Shown here: piece by piece, positions 26,329 through 34,936 of the stretch | Layout of the letters: each line of letters begins with the position of its first letter | Numbering within the stretch: the stretch's first letter is position 1 | From: Pseudoalteromonas sp. N1230-9 | Lineage (GTDB): Bacteria > Pseudomonadota > Gammaproteobacteria > Enterobacterales > Alteromonadaceae | Assembly: GCF_032716425.1 (NCBI RefSeq) | Contig: NZ_CP090420.1 | Location: 186,001-250,000, forward strand | DNA length: 64,000 bases | Direction: 5' to 3' | Position numbers and translations under genes: made by a program | The notes under the pieces: model-generated | Databases searched by the model: none | The model's input: the letters and a program-made list of their open reading frames with translations, nothing else | Told to the model about the DNA's origin: nothing

Positions 26329-26914
26329 AACGAGAAAATATATTATCGAGATCTTCGTCAATAAAGACACCAGTCAAATTATTAGCTTCGACGGCAGATT
26401 TAAACTTATCAGTACAAAATAAACGAGAACCACCTGTTAACTTACTTTTAAATACAGGTTTATTTTCTACATCATCATCGATGAAAGCAATTTTAATATA
26501 ATCCAGAGGATAGCCATCTAGATATTCACGCTCACATTTAGTCTCATCTTCTTGACCAAATGTACGCAAGTTAAAAATCACAATTGGTTCACCATCAGCT
26601 TTTGTTTCAATGAACTCACCTAAAGGAGCTAATAAATCTTTTAAAACATCATAAGCATTCATACGAAGAGCGATAAATCCATCCATGATGCTGATATCGT
26701 AGTTATCCTTTAGATAACCAGGTAAAAACGATAACTCATAATCTTCAGGCCAGCATTCTAATAAAGAGTCATTATTCATATGGATATCAAGAAGAAACAT
26801 GCAAGCATCTTGATTAGATGGCAACATTGGTTGTATTTTTTCAGCGAATGAAAGTATGTCCCACTCAACCATGTCGTAAGAGTTAGTAACAGGCTTTAAC
26901 GAAAACAGCTTCAT
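26327..26914 (-). CDS. Imm11-like immunity protein (orphan)
   Basis: 195 residues, acidic, soluble, without signal peptide. FSLKPVTNSYD at the start and FCTDKFKSAVEANNLTGVFIDE near the end match the layout of immunity protein family 11 (PF07791), where the terminal 'FKxAVExNxLTGV' segment is typical. Such proteins neutralise C-terminal toxin domains of polymorphic toxins. No toxin gene is present; only a 37-residue ORF precedes it. Its stop codon falls on the boundary of the duplicated TBDR 3' end. Confidence 0.65.
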   Translation of the reverse strand: MKLFSLKPVTNSYDMVEWDILSFAEKIQPMLPSNQDACMFLLDIHMNNDSLLECWPEDYELSFLPGYLKDNYDISIMDGFIALRMNAYDVLKDLLAPLGEFIETKADGEPIVIFNLRTFGQEDETKCEREYLDGYPLDYIKIAFIDDDVENKPVFKSKLTGGSRLFCTDKFKSAVEANNLTGVFIDEDLDNIFSR

Positions 26915-26917
26915 GAT

Positions 26918-27031
26918 TTACCATCCCACTTTATATTTTTTGGCTAGTAATTCATAATTATAAATAGCAATTTCTAAAGGGGTTGGGTTACTTGGTCGAT
27001 CTGGCATAGGGTATTGCTGTAGTGGGTTCAT
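26918..27031 (-). CDS. 37-residue ORF preceding imm11, possible toxin C-terminal remnant
   Basis: ATG at 27031, stop 3 bases before the Imm11-like start. It begins MNPLQQYPMPDRPSNP and ends YELLAKKYKVGW, with no signal peptide. Position and coupling are those of a toxin gene's 3' end in front of its immunity gene, and an in-frame stop lies 6 codons upstream, so it would be a truncated remnant. A small independent protein or leader is the alternative. I do not recognise the family. Confidence 0.4.
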   Translation of the reverse strand: MNPLQQYPMPDRPSNPTPLEIAIYNYELLAKKYKVGW

Positions 27032-27173
27032 CCTTAAATCTTTAAATTATCCATTTATGAGCGTGTAAAATAGCAAATAGAATTTTGCGGTGCAATTTTA
27101 AACGTGGCATATCTAATTCGCGAAACCAGTTAGTAGAAGAAACGCATTCATTTTTAACTGGGGCGTTGCTCTA

Positions 27174-27296
27174 AAACAAAAAAGCGCAGCTTAACTAAGC
27201 CGCGCTTTTTGCTATCAATTCACAATTAAAGTGTGTAGCTAAAGGTTAATTTAGCATTACGCTCTTCGCCTGGCATACCGCCTAAGAACATTGCTT
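27174..27296 (-). repeat. Repeat copy 2: 3' end of the intact TBDR gene and its terminator
   Basis: Direct repeat of 26206-26328, offset 968 bp with no indels. It includes the terminator GCGC-stem with TTTTTT on the minus strand (27178-27210). Confidence 0.88.
27178..27210 (-). terminator. Terminator of the siderophore receptor gene
   Basis: GCGC-GCTTA / TAAGC-GCGC stem followed on the minus strand by TTTTTTG; A-rich on the other side so it may act in both directions. Confidence 0.85.
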
Positions 27297-29634
27297 TTGA
27301 GTAATAGGTTTTGTTAAACAAGTTATTTAGGTTTAACTGTAGTTTCCAATCATCTGTTTGATATTGAATTGCGGCGTCGTAAACCGTGTAGCTAGGTACG
27401 TAGCCATCAGGAATACCAAACGAGGTTGAGTTGGTGCTGCGGTCATCAACATATTGCACGCCTGCGCTAATTGTAAGTGGCTCGGCTAAATCAAACCATT
27501 TAGCGTCATAGCTTAACCAACTACTTGCAGTTACGTAAGGCACACCTTTTTGGCGAGTATCGAAAGATGATGAGTTAGGGTTTTTCTTATCACGCGCGTC
27601 TTGATAGACCGCGTTGATGTTAAGTTTCCACTGCTCGTTTAAATCGGCATTTAAATCAAGTTCAACACCTTTGGTTTGCTCTTCACCATCGTAAAAGCTT
27701 TTTGGTACTGAGGCATCAGATACACCGGCTTCGTAATCTAGGTTGGCATACTCAAGGTTTGTACGGGCACTATCAAACACCACAAGTGATGCTAGTAGTT
27801 GATCGTCAAAGGCTTTTACACGCATACCAATGTCGTTACTGACTGATTCTGCGTCATCGCGGTCAGCTTCGTTACCCGACACACTACCAAGTACGCTGTA
27901 GGCAGTACGACCTTTAGAATGGTTTACAAAGAACGAAATATCATCGCTCAGTTTGTAGGTTGCACCTAGGTTGTAGGTCATACCGCTGTCTGATGTATCT
28001 GCTTCTGGTGTTGGCTCGGCGGCACTGGCACGGTAGCGCGCATCTACACCAAAGTGTTCGTAGCTTTGTTTAATACGGTTAAACGCAACGCCTACACGGG
28101 TAGTGAAAGTGTCGTGAATATAGGCAACATGTTGAATACCTACACCCCAAGCCTGAACCTTTTTGTTGTAATTGCTGGTTTTTAGCGGGTCGTAATCATA
28201 AAAGCTGCCTTCGCCCCAGTTTGGGTTACGAATATCAAAAATGTAAGGTAATTGACCTTGGTAAATAACCTCTCCATCTTTGTTTTTAATGACCTTGTCA
28301 GCATCGTAAATTGAGTATTGTTTAAAACGAATATCGCGGTCTTCGTAGTTGGCGTTTACCAGTAGCTCGTTATCAATTCCGGCAAAGCTAAAGTCATAAC
28401 GAAGATCAGCAAAGTATTGCCATGATTTTTCGTCAGCTTCTACTTGGCGGTATTCTTGGCGACGAGCGGCAAATGGGTAAAGTACGTCATCAACCACTAA
28501 AGGAGCGCGCGGGTCGGCATTGATCACGCCATTACGGTTCCAATAAACGTAGTTATAAGCACCTGTTTGGCGGGCAAAGCTCGATTCGTAATTACGGTAT
28601 TGTAGTTGCTGGTTTAAAAATAAATTATCAGTAATGAAGTAGTTATGGGTTAACTTAAAGCGTAGCTCTTCGCCTTTGTTATCATTTGCCATTGGCGAAA
28701 TAATACCGTTATGGCCAAAGGTATAAGGTGTTAGGCCATCATTTGCTGCCAATGAGTCTGCTAATTGTTGACGTTGCTGAACGGTTAGTTGCAGGCCTTT
28801 TGCTGTTGCATCGTTAATTAAATCGGCAGCTGTTACTTCACCTGCGGTTTTACCATTTACTGAGTCGCTGTTAAAAATACGAATAGGGTGGCCAATTGAA
28901 TCAACGGCAATGGCATCTTTGATATAAGCGGCAGAAATCATGATGTCTTGTTTGTCGCTTAATACGTATTTTAACGCACCATAAATTTCGTCACGGTCGT
29001 CTTTTAAGTCGCGGTAGCCATCGCTGCGAGCGGTTTTTGCGTTAACGCGATAAGCAAGGTTGTCGGTTAATGCTGCTGTGCTATCAAAGCCTAATGCGTA
29101 GCTATCCCATTGACCAAGCTCTGCATTAACGGTGTGCTTTTCAGTAAATTGTGGTTTCTTTTCGATTAGGTTGATAACACCACCTGCGCTACCCATACCA
29201 TATAAGCCCGTTGCAGGGCCTTTAAGTACTTCTACAGATTCAACGTTGGTCATTGAGCGGGTTGGGTTAAAAGTGTTACCTAGACCTGCACCGCCGTACA
29301 TGCCATCGTAGGTATAGTTAGCACCTAAACCGCGGATCACCAAGTTATCGCCAATACCGTAGTTGTTACCCGCTTGGGTTACACCACTGATGTTACGCAC
29401 TAAGTCTTGTAGATTTGTAGCGCCTTGCGAGTTGATAAGCTCTTGATCAACAACCACAACAGGGGCTGGCGTTTCCATTAAGGTCATATTTGATTTAGTG
29501 GCAAGGCCAGATTCAAGTACCACACGATTTTGTTTGTCGTAAACGGTAATTCGTTCAACTGAGTCTAAATCGTTGGCGTTTGCATTGAATGCGCTTAAGC
29601 AGGCAAGGGCTAAAATTGAGTATTTATGTGTCAT
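27226..29634 (-). CDS. TonB-dependent siderophore receptor
   Basis: About 802 residues from ATG 29634, where a signal peptide begins (THKYSILALACLSAF, cleavage near NANA-ND); the longer TTG frame adds 11 unlikely residues. TonB-box-like ERITVYDK, a plug with APVVVVDQELINSQGATNLQDLV and NLVIRG, and a C-terminal strand ending FSYTL fit the TonB-siderophore class (FhuE/FpvA type, TIGR01783). A Fur-box-like element upstream implies iron repression. The exact siderophore is not readable. Its 3' end is duplicated at 26206-26328. Confidence 0.92.
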   Translation of the reverse strand: MTHKYSILALACLSAFNANANDLDSVERITVYDKQNRVVLESGLATKSNMTLMETPAPVVVVDQELINSQGATNLQDLVRNISGVTQAGNNYGIGDNLVIRGLGANYTYDGMYGGAGLGNTFNPTRSMTNVESVEVLKGPATGLYGMGSAGGVINLIEKKPQFTEKHTVNAELGQWDSYALGFDSTAALTDNLAYRVNAKTARSDGYRDLKDDRDEIYGALKYVLSDKQDIMISAAYIKDAIAVDSIGHPIRIFNSDSVNGKTAGEVTAADLINDATAKGLQLTVQQRQQLADSLAANDGLTPYTFGHNGIISPMANDNKGEELRFKLTHNYFITDNLFLNQQLQYRNYESSFARQTGAYNYVYWNRNGVINADPRAPLVVDDVLYPFAARRQEYRQVEADEKSWQYFADLRYDFSFAGIDNELLVNANYEDRDIRFKQYSIYDADKVIKNKDGEVIYQGQLPYIFDIRNPNWGEGSFYDYDPLKTSNYNKKVQAWGVGIQHVAYIHDTFTTRVGVAFNRIKQSYEHFGVDARYRASAAEPTPEADTSDSGMTYNLGATYKLSDDISFFVNHSKGRTAYSVLGSVSGNEADRDDAESVSNDIGMRVKAFDDQLLASLVVFDSARTNLEYANLDYEAGVSDASVPKSFYDGEEQTKGVELDLNADLNEQWKLNINAVYQDARDKKNPNSSSFDTRQKGVPYVTASSWLSYDAKWFDLAEPLTISAGVQYVDDRSTNSTSFGIPDGYVPSYTVYDAAIQYQTDDWKLQLNLNNLFNKTYYSKAMFLGGMPGEERNAKLTFSYTL

Positions 29635-29665
29635 TATTATGGGGAATTTGTCGAAAATTTTCGGC

Positions 29666-29690
29666 AATGATAATGCGAGCTATTTTCATT
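29666..29690 (-). promoter_or_regulatory. Fur box
   Basis: The plus strand reads AATGATAATGCGAGCTATTT and continues TCATT, a good match to the overlapping NATWAT units of the Fur consensus. It lies 32-56 bases upstream of the receptor start. Confidence 0.7.
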
Positions 29691-29801
29691 TCAAGTTTTA
29701 TTTATCTAAATTAGGTATTTTTTTCGTTTTAATACAAAAAAGAGATGTTTTGTTAAAGCTTATTTAACTTGTGAGCGGTGAATTGTTAAAAAAGGGGAGA
29801 G

Positions 29802-29824
29802 CTGGCTTCTAAATAAGAAGCCAG
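29802..29824 (-). terminator. Hairpin after the amidohydrolase gene
   Basis: CTGGCTTCT / AGAAGCCAG stem, 10 bases past the stop on the minus strand. A T-run follows only after about 9 bases, so termination may be weak. Confidence 0.5.
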
Positions 29825-29833
29825 AAAATCAAT

Positions 29834-31102
29834 TTATTTATAGACTTTGCCGTCTTTCATTACAAATTTTACATCTTCCAGTACGGCAATGTTTTCAAGC
29901 GGGTTGCCTTTAACCGCAATGATGTCGGCTAAGAAGCCGCTTTTGATTTGACCAAGTTGATCATCCACTTTTAGCAGTTTAGCGCTATTAATTGTCGCTG
30001 ATTGTAATGCCTGCAGTGGCGTCATACCAAACTCAACCATACGCGAAAACTGTTTAGCGTTATCGCCATGTGGGTAAATTGCGGCATCGGTACCAAATAC
30101 CATATTCACACCCGCTTTAACGGCACGGCTGAAACTATCACGCTGTTTTTTAGATACTTGGCGCTCTTTGTTGAGGTTTTCTTCTGCAACCCCGTTTTGT
30201 TCACCGAAGGCAAGTGTGTACTCAGTGTTATAAATATCCATTGAGAACCAAGTACCATGTTTTTTAGCAAGTTTAATGGCTTCGTCATCAACAAAACTAA
30301 CGTGTTCTACACTGTCTACACCAGCAATGATTGCGGCTTTTATACCACTCGTACCATGTGCATGTGCCGCAGCGGTAAGGCCGCGTAGGTGTGCTTCGTT
30401 CACAATGGCGTTCATTTCATCTTGTGAATACTGCTGAATACCTACCTTAGTGCCTTTTGAGAAAACCCCGCCTGTTGCGCAAAACTTAATCGCATTGGCA
30501 CCATATTTAATGTTTTCGCGTACTTTAGCTCGTACAGCCCACGGGCCATCAGCAACGCCTTCGGCGGTGTATTTCATTTCTGGTGGTAAACGGTTGTTAT
30601 CACAGTGACCGCCAGTAACACCTAAAGACGGCCCTGCTGCCCAAATACGTGGGCCAGCAATGTCGCCTGCATTAATACCATCACGTACAGCAATCACACT
30701 GTAGCCTTCTGCACCTAAGTTACGCAGCGTTGTAAAACCTGCATACAGTGTTTTTTCGGCAAAGTGTGCCGCTTTAATTGCTTTACGCGGAATCGATTGA
30801 CCAATTCGCTCACTGCGCGGCACAGTAGGATCGCTCGTTAAATGCACATGCATATCCATTAAACCAGGCACTAAGGTTAGTTCTGGCAACTGTATATGTT
30901 TATCACCCTCTTTTAGCCGTGGTTCTTTATTACTATCTACACTTGTTATTTGACCGTTTTCTATACTAACAAGTGGTGATTTAATCAGTTTTCCTGAATG
31001 AACATCAACCATTTCTTTTGCAGATATATAGGTTGCAGCATTTATATTCATTGATATAAAGCCCGTTAAGCCAAGGCTTATTGATAGCAGAGTCTTTTTC
31101 AT
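29834..31102 (-). CDS. Exported metal-dependent amidohydrolase (imidazolonepropionase/Xaa-Pro dipeptidase-like)
   Basis: 422 residues with a signal peptide (cleavage near INA-ATY). Metal ligands of the amidohydrolase superfamily are visible: H85 and H87 in GLMDMHVHL, a carbamylated-Lys candidate in NAIKFCATGG, His in AAAHAHG and VEHVSF, and FGTDAAIYPHG with the catalytic Asp. Family relatives hydrolyse Xaa-Pro or other dipeptides, cyclic amides or organophosphates, and the substrate is open. It is divergent from a DUF885 lipoprotein gene, another presumed peptide hydrolase. Confidence 0.88.
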   Translation of the reverse strand: MKKTLLSISLGLTGFISMNINAATYISAKEMVDVHSGKLIKSPLVSIENGQITSVDSNKEPRLKEGDKHIQLPELTLVPGLMDMHVHLTSDPTVPRSERIGQSIPRKAIKAAHFAEKTLYAGFTTLRNLGAEGYSVIAVRDGINAGDIAGPRIWAAGPSLGVTGGHCDNNRLPPEMKYTAEGVADGPWAVRAKVRENIKYGANAIKFCATGGVFSKGTKVGIQQYSQDEMNAIVNEAHLRGLTAAAHAHGTSGIKAAIIAGVDSVEHVSFVDDEAIKLAKKHGTWFSMDIYNTEYTLAFGEQNGVAEENLNKERQVSKKQRDSFSRAVKAGVNMVFGTDAAIYPHGDNAKQFSRMVEFGMTPLQALQSATINSAKLLKVDDQLGQIKSGFLADIIAVKGNPLENIAVLEDVKFVMKDGKVYK

Positions 31103-31249
31103 TTTTATTCAAAGTTAGATAGTCGAATCGCAACTCTAGCAACCACTTTGCATAGTGTAAATAAACTGCGATAAATTGCAGGGATACTTGCTTATTAGCA
31201 AGCTAAAGCCGCATAATTTATCTGTAATCACTATCAGGGCAAGGAAAGA

Positions 31250-33073
31250 ATGAAAAATATAAAATTAGCAATAATCAGTTCGGCAGTTCTATTTGCATTA
31301 GTTGGTTGTAACGAACCTGCTTCTAAAAATGAAAAGCCGACGACTGAAAACGCACAAACTACGACGCAAGCAGAAGCACCTGCAGCACAACTCGACACAC
31401 TATTAGCCGATTACTTTGAAGATGGTTTACAGTTTAACCCTATCGGCGGCACTTACATCGGTCGCAGCGAATATAACGACCAATTTATTGCACCTATCAA
31501 TAAAGCAAACCGTGACGAGCAGCTTAACTTTGTTAAAGAATACAAAAACAAACTAGCAAATATCGATAAAGCGCAATTAACAGGTCAGTCATTATTGAGC
31601 TACGAAATTCTAGCGCGCGATTTAGACCTTGCGATTGAAGGCGCTCAGTTTCCAAGTTACTTAATGCCAATTAATCAAATGGGCGGTGCGCATAATACCT
31701 TTGCAGCTTTAGGTTCTGGGCAAAGCGCACAGCCTTTTAACACGGTTGAAGATTATCAAGTATTTGAAAAGCGTGCCGATGGTTTCATCGCTTGGTTAGA
31801 GAGTGTTGAGCAATCAATGCGCCAAGGCATGAAAGACAAAGTGGTTCTTCCTAAACCGCTTGCTGAAAAACTATTACCGCAATTTCAAACTCATATCGTA
31901 GAAAAACCAGAAGAGTCATTATTCTGGGGGCCAATTGCTCAGTTACCTGAGTCATTTAGCGACGAACAAAAAGCACAGCTAACAAGCGAATACACGGCGA
32001 TGATCAGCGAGCGTTTAGTGCCTGCGTATCAAAAAATGGCTGACTTTTTAGCCAACGAATACGTACCAAATGCCCGTGAAAGCATTGGTTACAGTGAGCT
32101 GCCAAATGGCAAAGCATGGTATGAGTATCAAATTAAACAGCATACAACGCTGAGCCTAAATGCCGATGAAATTCATGACATTGGCTTAAGCGAAGTATCG
32201 CGCATTTTATCTGAAATGAAAAAAGTCAAAGAGACTGTGGGTTTCGAAGGCGATTTAAAAGCGTTTTTTGAACACTTAAGAACCTCAGATGAGTTTTACT
32301 ACGATACGCCTGAAGAGCTAATTGCCGCGTACGAAGCAGTAAAAGAAAAAATCGACGCTAAGCTGCCGCAAATGTTCGATATTGCGCCAAAAGCGCCATA
32401 TATAGTAAAAGCAGTTGAAGATTTCCGCGCAGAATCAGCGGCGGGTGCTTCTTACCAATCACCAGCACCTGATGGTTCGCGCCCAGGTATTTTTTATATC
32501 AATACCTTTAACCTTAAAGCACAGCCTAAGTTTTTACTTGAAACCCTGTCTATTCACGAAGCAGCACCAGGCCATCATTTTCAAATTGCATTGCAGCAAG
32601 AAATTGAAGGATTACCGCTATTTCGTAAGTTTGGTGGTTACACTGTGTTTGCAGAAGGGTGGGCACTATATGCAGAAAGCTTAGGTAAAGAACTTGGCTT
32701 ATTCACTGACCCTTACATGTGGTATGGCCGTTTATCGGATGAGCAATTACGTGCAATGCGCTTAGTGCTTGATACTGGTTTTCATGCAAAAGGTTGGACA
32801 CGCCAACAAGGTATTGATTACATGTTGGCTAACTCATCAATGGCCGAAAGTGACATTATTGCCGAAGTTGAGCGTTATATTGCATGGCCTGGCCAAGCGC
32901 TCTCGTACAAGTTAGGTCAGTTCAAAATCCAAGAACTACGTGACTACGCGAGTAAAGAGCTAGGCGATAAGTTCGATATTAAAGCCTTCCATACGCAAGT
33001 GCTGATTGATGGCGCATTACCAATGCCAATTCTTGAAGAGAAAATTAAGCGTTGGGTTAACGAGCAAAAATAG
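31250..33073 (+). CDS. DUF885 lipoprotein, putative zinc peptidase
   Basis: 607 residues. Lipobox LVGC with Cys20 predicts an envelope lipoprotein. The DUF885 family (PF05960) motif SIHEAAPGHHFQ at about 434-445 (H436) resembles a zinc-peptidase site, followed by FAEGWALYAESLGKE. Members are believed to be metallo-carboxypeptidase-like. RBS AAGGAAAG precedes the ATG. It is divergent from the amidohydrolase; both may scavenge peptides. Confidence 0.9.
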   Translation: MKNIKLAIISSAVLFALVGCNEPASKNEKPTTENAQTTTQAEAPAAQLDTLLADYFEDGLQFNPIGGTYIGRSEYNDQFIAPINKANRDEQLNFVKEYKNKLANIDKAQLTGQSLLSYEILARDLDLAIEGAQFPSYLMPINQMGGAHNTFAALGSGQSAQPFNTVEDYQVFEKRADGFIAWLESVEQSMRQGMKDKVVLPKPLAEKLLPQFQTHIVEKPEESLFWGPIAQLPESFSDEQKAQLTSEYTAMISERLVPAYQKMADFLANEYVPNARESIGYSELPNGKAWYEYQIKQHTTLSLNADEIHDIGLSEVSRILSEMKKVKETVGFEGDLKAFFEHLRTSDEFYYDTPEELIAAYEAVKEKIDAKLPQMFDIAPKAPYIVKAVEDFRAESAAGASYQSPAPDGSRPGIFYINTFNLKAQPKFLLETLSIHEAAPGHHFQIALQQEIEGLPLFRKFGGYTVFAEGWALYAESLGKELGLFTDPYMWYGRLSDEQLRAMRLVLDTGFHAKGWTRQQGIDYMLANSSMAESDIIAEVERYIAWPGQALSYKLGQFKIQELRDYASKELGDKFDIKAFHTQVLIDGALPMPILEEKIKRWVNEQK

Positions 33074-33080
33074 CACCTTT

Positions 33081-33113
33081 GCGCGCATGCTGGCTTTACG
33101 CTAGAATGCGCGC
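33081..33113 (+). other. GC-rich hairpin between DUF885 and ycgN
   Basis: GCGCGCAT (33081-33088) and ATGCGCGC (33106-33113) pair perfectly around 17 bases. No T-tract follows, so it is not a standard terminator; it lies 25 bases before ycgN. Confidence 0.4.
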
Positions 33114-33137
33114 TGTTTAGGGGCTTTGAGTAATACC

Positions 33138-33635
33138 ATGTTAGAAGATCAATTTTGGCTTAAGCGCTCGCTTGAGCAAATGTCACAACCTGAATGGGAA
33201 GCCATTTGTGACGGCTGTGGTAAATGTTGTTTAAATACATTTATCGACAGTGAAGACGAAGATGAATTTACCGCAACGGATCAACTTCGTGAGGGTGAAG
33301 AACTTATTTTCACTAATATCGTTTGCCAGTACCTAGACAACGACACTTGCGGTTGTAGCGAATATGCGAACCGTCAAATCTTAGTACCTTCGTGTGTAAA
33401 ACTCACTAAAGAAAACCTCAAAGATATCTTTTTTATGCCGCAAAGCTGTAGCTACCGCCGTCTTTACGAAGGTCGTGGCCTTGCTTCTTGGCACCCATTA
33501 CTGAACGGTGGCAGTAAAGATATGATGCATCAACTGGGTATTTCTGTGCGTGACAAAACAGTGAAAGACTGTGATGTCGACCTAGATGACTTTGACCTAT
33601 ACGTGGCTGAGTGGCCAACCAGAGACATTGATTAA
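33138..33635 (+). CDS. ycgN: YcgN family cysteine-cluster protein
   Basis: 165 residues from ATG 33138; an upstream TTG at 33126 would add only MSNT. The CxxCxxCC-type cluster ICDGCGKCCLN near residue 26, later Cys in CQYLDNDTCGCSEYANR and SCSYRR mark the UPF0153/YcgN family, thought to bind zinc or an iron-sulphur cluster. Function is unknown. Its stop overlaps the ATG of the methyltransferase gene (TAATGA). Confidence 0.92.
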   Translation: MLEDQFWLKRSLEQMSQPEWEAICDGCGKCCLNTFIDSEDEDEFTATDQLREGEELIFTNIVCQYLDNDTCGCSEYANRQILVPSCVKLTKENLKDIFFMPQSCSYRRLYEGRGLASWHPLLNGGSKDMMHQLGISVRDKTVKDCDVDLDDFDLYVAEWPTRDID

Positions 33636-34171
33636 TGAGCGCCCTTAAAGCAAGCATTGGCCTGTTAAACCCAAAAAGCCCAACGAATGTGGGTGGGGTG
33701 CTACGCGCCGCTGGGTGTTATAATGCCAAGCAAGTGTTTTTTACTGGTAGCCGCTATTTACGCGCTAATAAGTACCATACCGATACCAAAAATGTGCTTG
33801 AGCATATTCCATTAACCCAAGTTGAAAGCCTAGAGCAAGCCAAGCCTGAAGGTGCCACAACGGTGGTGATTGAGCTGGTTGAAGGTGCAACGCCACTGCC
33901 TGAATTTAAGCATCCTGAAAACGCATTCTATGTGTTTGGCCCTGAAGATGGCTCGGTCAGTAAGGACGTGCTGAAGTGGTGTGATGAAGTAGTGTATGTG
34001 CCAACAATAGGTTGTATGAACCTAGCCGCGACCTGCAATGTTGTGCTCTACGATCGGCTTGCCAAACTCGGTGGCATCGAAAGCTCTAACGACACCATTT
34101 GCAATAGTCGAGACACTAACAACTCACTTAAATGGCAACCAAATCAATCTGAGAAAGCCGACACTGAGTAA
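33635..34171 (+). CDS. SpoU/TrmH-family RNA methyltransferase
   Basis: 178 residues, small SPOUT methyltransferase: PKSPTNVGGVLRAAGCYN (motif 1), YVFGPEDGSVSKDVL (motif 2) and IGCMNLAATCNVVLYDRL (motif 3, the knot). It is one base from ycgN and co-transcribed with it. Likely a tRNA or rRNA 2'-O-ribose methyltransferase; the target base is unknown. The last 30 residues are hydrophilic and less conserved. Confidence 0.9.
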   Translation: MSALKASIGLLNPKSPTNVGGVLRAAGCYNAKQVFFTGSRYLRANKYHTDTKNVLEHIPLTQVESLEQAKPEGATTVVIELVEGATPLPEFKHPENAFYVFGPEDGSVSKDVLKWCDEVVYVPTIGCMNLAATCNVVLYDRLAKLGGIESSNDTICNSRDTNNSLKWQPNQSEKADTE

Positions 34172-34201
34172 TCACTCATAATAGCTTTGTTAGTGCCAGA
34201 T

Positions 34202-34472
34202 TTAATAGTGGTAACGACACGAAATTATCGTTATCGCTTGATCATCGACTATGTAGACAAGTCTGTTGGTGTCATCAATACGACGAGACCAAAAACCAGA
34301 TAAGTTCTCTTTTAACGGCTCTGGTTTTCCGATGCCCTCAAATGCTGAACGCTTAACATCATTAATGAGTTTGTTGATCCGCTTGAGTGTTTTCTTGTCT
34401 TGAGTATTGCCAATACAGGTAGTCATCCCATGCGTCATCAGTCCACGACAGTAATTGTTGACTATCATTCAT
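34202..34472 (-). pseudogene. yoeB: YoeB-family mRNA interferase toxin, frameshifted
   Basis: Starting at ATG 34472, which overlaps the end of yefM, the first 22 codons read MNDSQQLLSWTDDAWDDYLYWQ, a perfect YoeB N-terminus. The family sequence then continues only in another frame (TQDKKTLKRINKL ... FEGIGKPEPLKENLSGFWSRRI ... CRYHY). One extra T at about 34406 causes the shift, and the original frame stops after 36 codons. An 88-codon frame from ATG 34468 would carry the C-terminal catalytic part with an unrelated N-terminus. In an intact gene this RNase cuts mRNA at the ribosome. A sequencing error is possible. Confidence 0.85.
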
Positions 34473-34719
34473 CAATTAACTCTCGTGCTGTTGTTTTACC
34501 AGCACGGTACTGTGCAATCGAACGGATTAGGTGTTCAGCGTTTTTAGGTGAACGTAATAAGTGAACTGTTTCCATGAGGCTATTGTAGTAATCCAAAGAC
34601 ATAACTACAGCATCTTCAGAGTCACGGCGGGTAATAACAGTTGTATCAGCATCATTAACTACACCATCCAAAACAGCTTTGAGGCCATTTCTAGCTTCAG
34701 TAAAAGATACGATTCTCAT
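34465..34719 (-). CDS. yefM: YefM-family antitoxin
   Basis: 84 residues, full length for the Phd/YefM family: IVSFTEARNGLKAVLDGV at the N-terminus binds DNA, VVMSLDYYNSLMETVHLLRSP is the hallmark middle, and the acidic tail wraps the toxin. It is intact although its toxin partner is frameshifted. It should still bind the TGTACA operator upstream. Confidence 0.93.
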   Translation of the reverse strand: MRIVSFTEARNGLKAVLDGVVNDADTTVITRRDSEDAVVMSLDYYNSLMETVHLLRSPKNAEHLIRSIAQYRAGKTTARELIDE

Positions 34720-34730
34720 AATAACCTCAA

Positions 34731-34740
34731 CATGTACATT
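34731..34740. promoter_or_regulatory. YefM operator palindrome
   Basis: ACATGTACAT contains the TGTACA hexamer (34733-34738) recognised by YefM in E. coli. It lies about 14 bases before the yefM start codon. Confidence 0.65.
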
Positions 34741-34890
34741 TAATGGAACAAGTATAGTCTTTAGTTATCTACATATACAGTGAGTTAAACATGAAGTATT
34801 GATCAAGAAACAACTGATTTACCATCATTAGCGAGCTGCATGAATACACTTTTAAATGAAGTGGGGTTTATAGTACTGAAAGAGAGTGTA

Positions 34891-34917
34891 AAAAAAGAGC
34901 GCTGAATTGCGCTCTTT
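34891..34917 (-). terminator. Terminator of the anchored 578-residue protein gene
   Basis: AAAGAGCGC / GCGCTCTTT stem; on the minus strand it is followed by seven T residues. Confidence 0.88.
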
Positions 34918-34936
34918 GTGTATTTAATTAAATTAA

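Noticed and set aside
27121..27175. A fifth attC site near the Imm11-like gene (CCAGTT / AACTGG stem followed by GGCGTT)
   Set aside because: R' would be GTTGCTC, which does not fit the consensus, and no complementary R'' lies upstream; cassette-end pairing also fails.
34202..34468. Intact 88-residue YoeB starting at ATG 34468
   Set aside because: Its first 20 or so residues bear no relation to YoeB, while the other frame carries a perfect YoeB N-terminus; a frameshift explains both.
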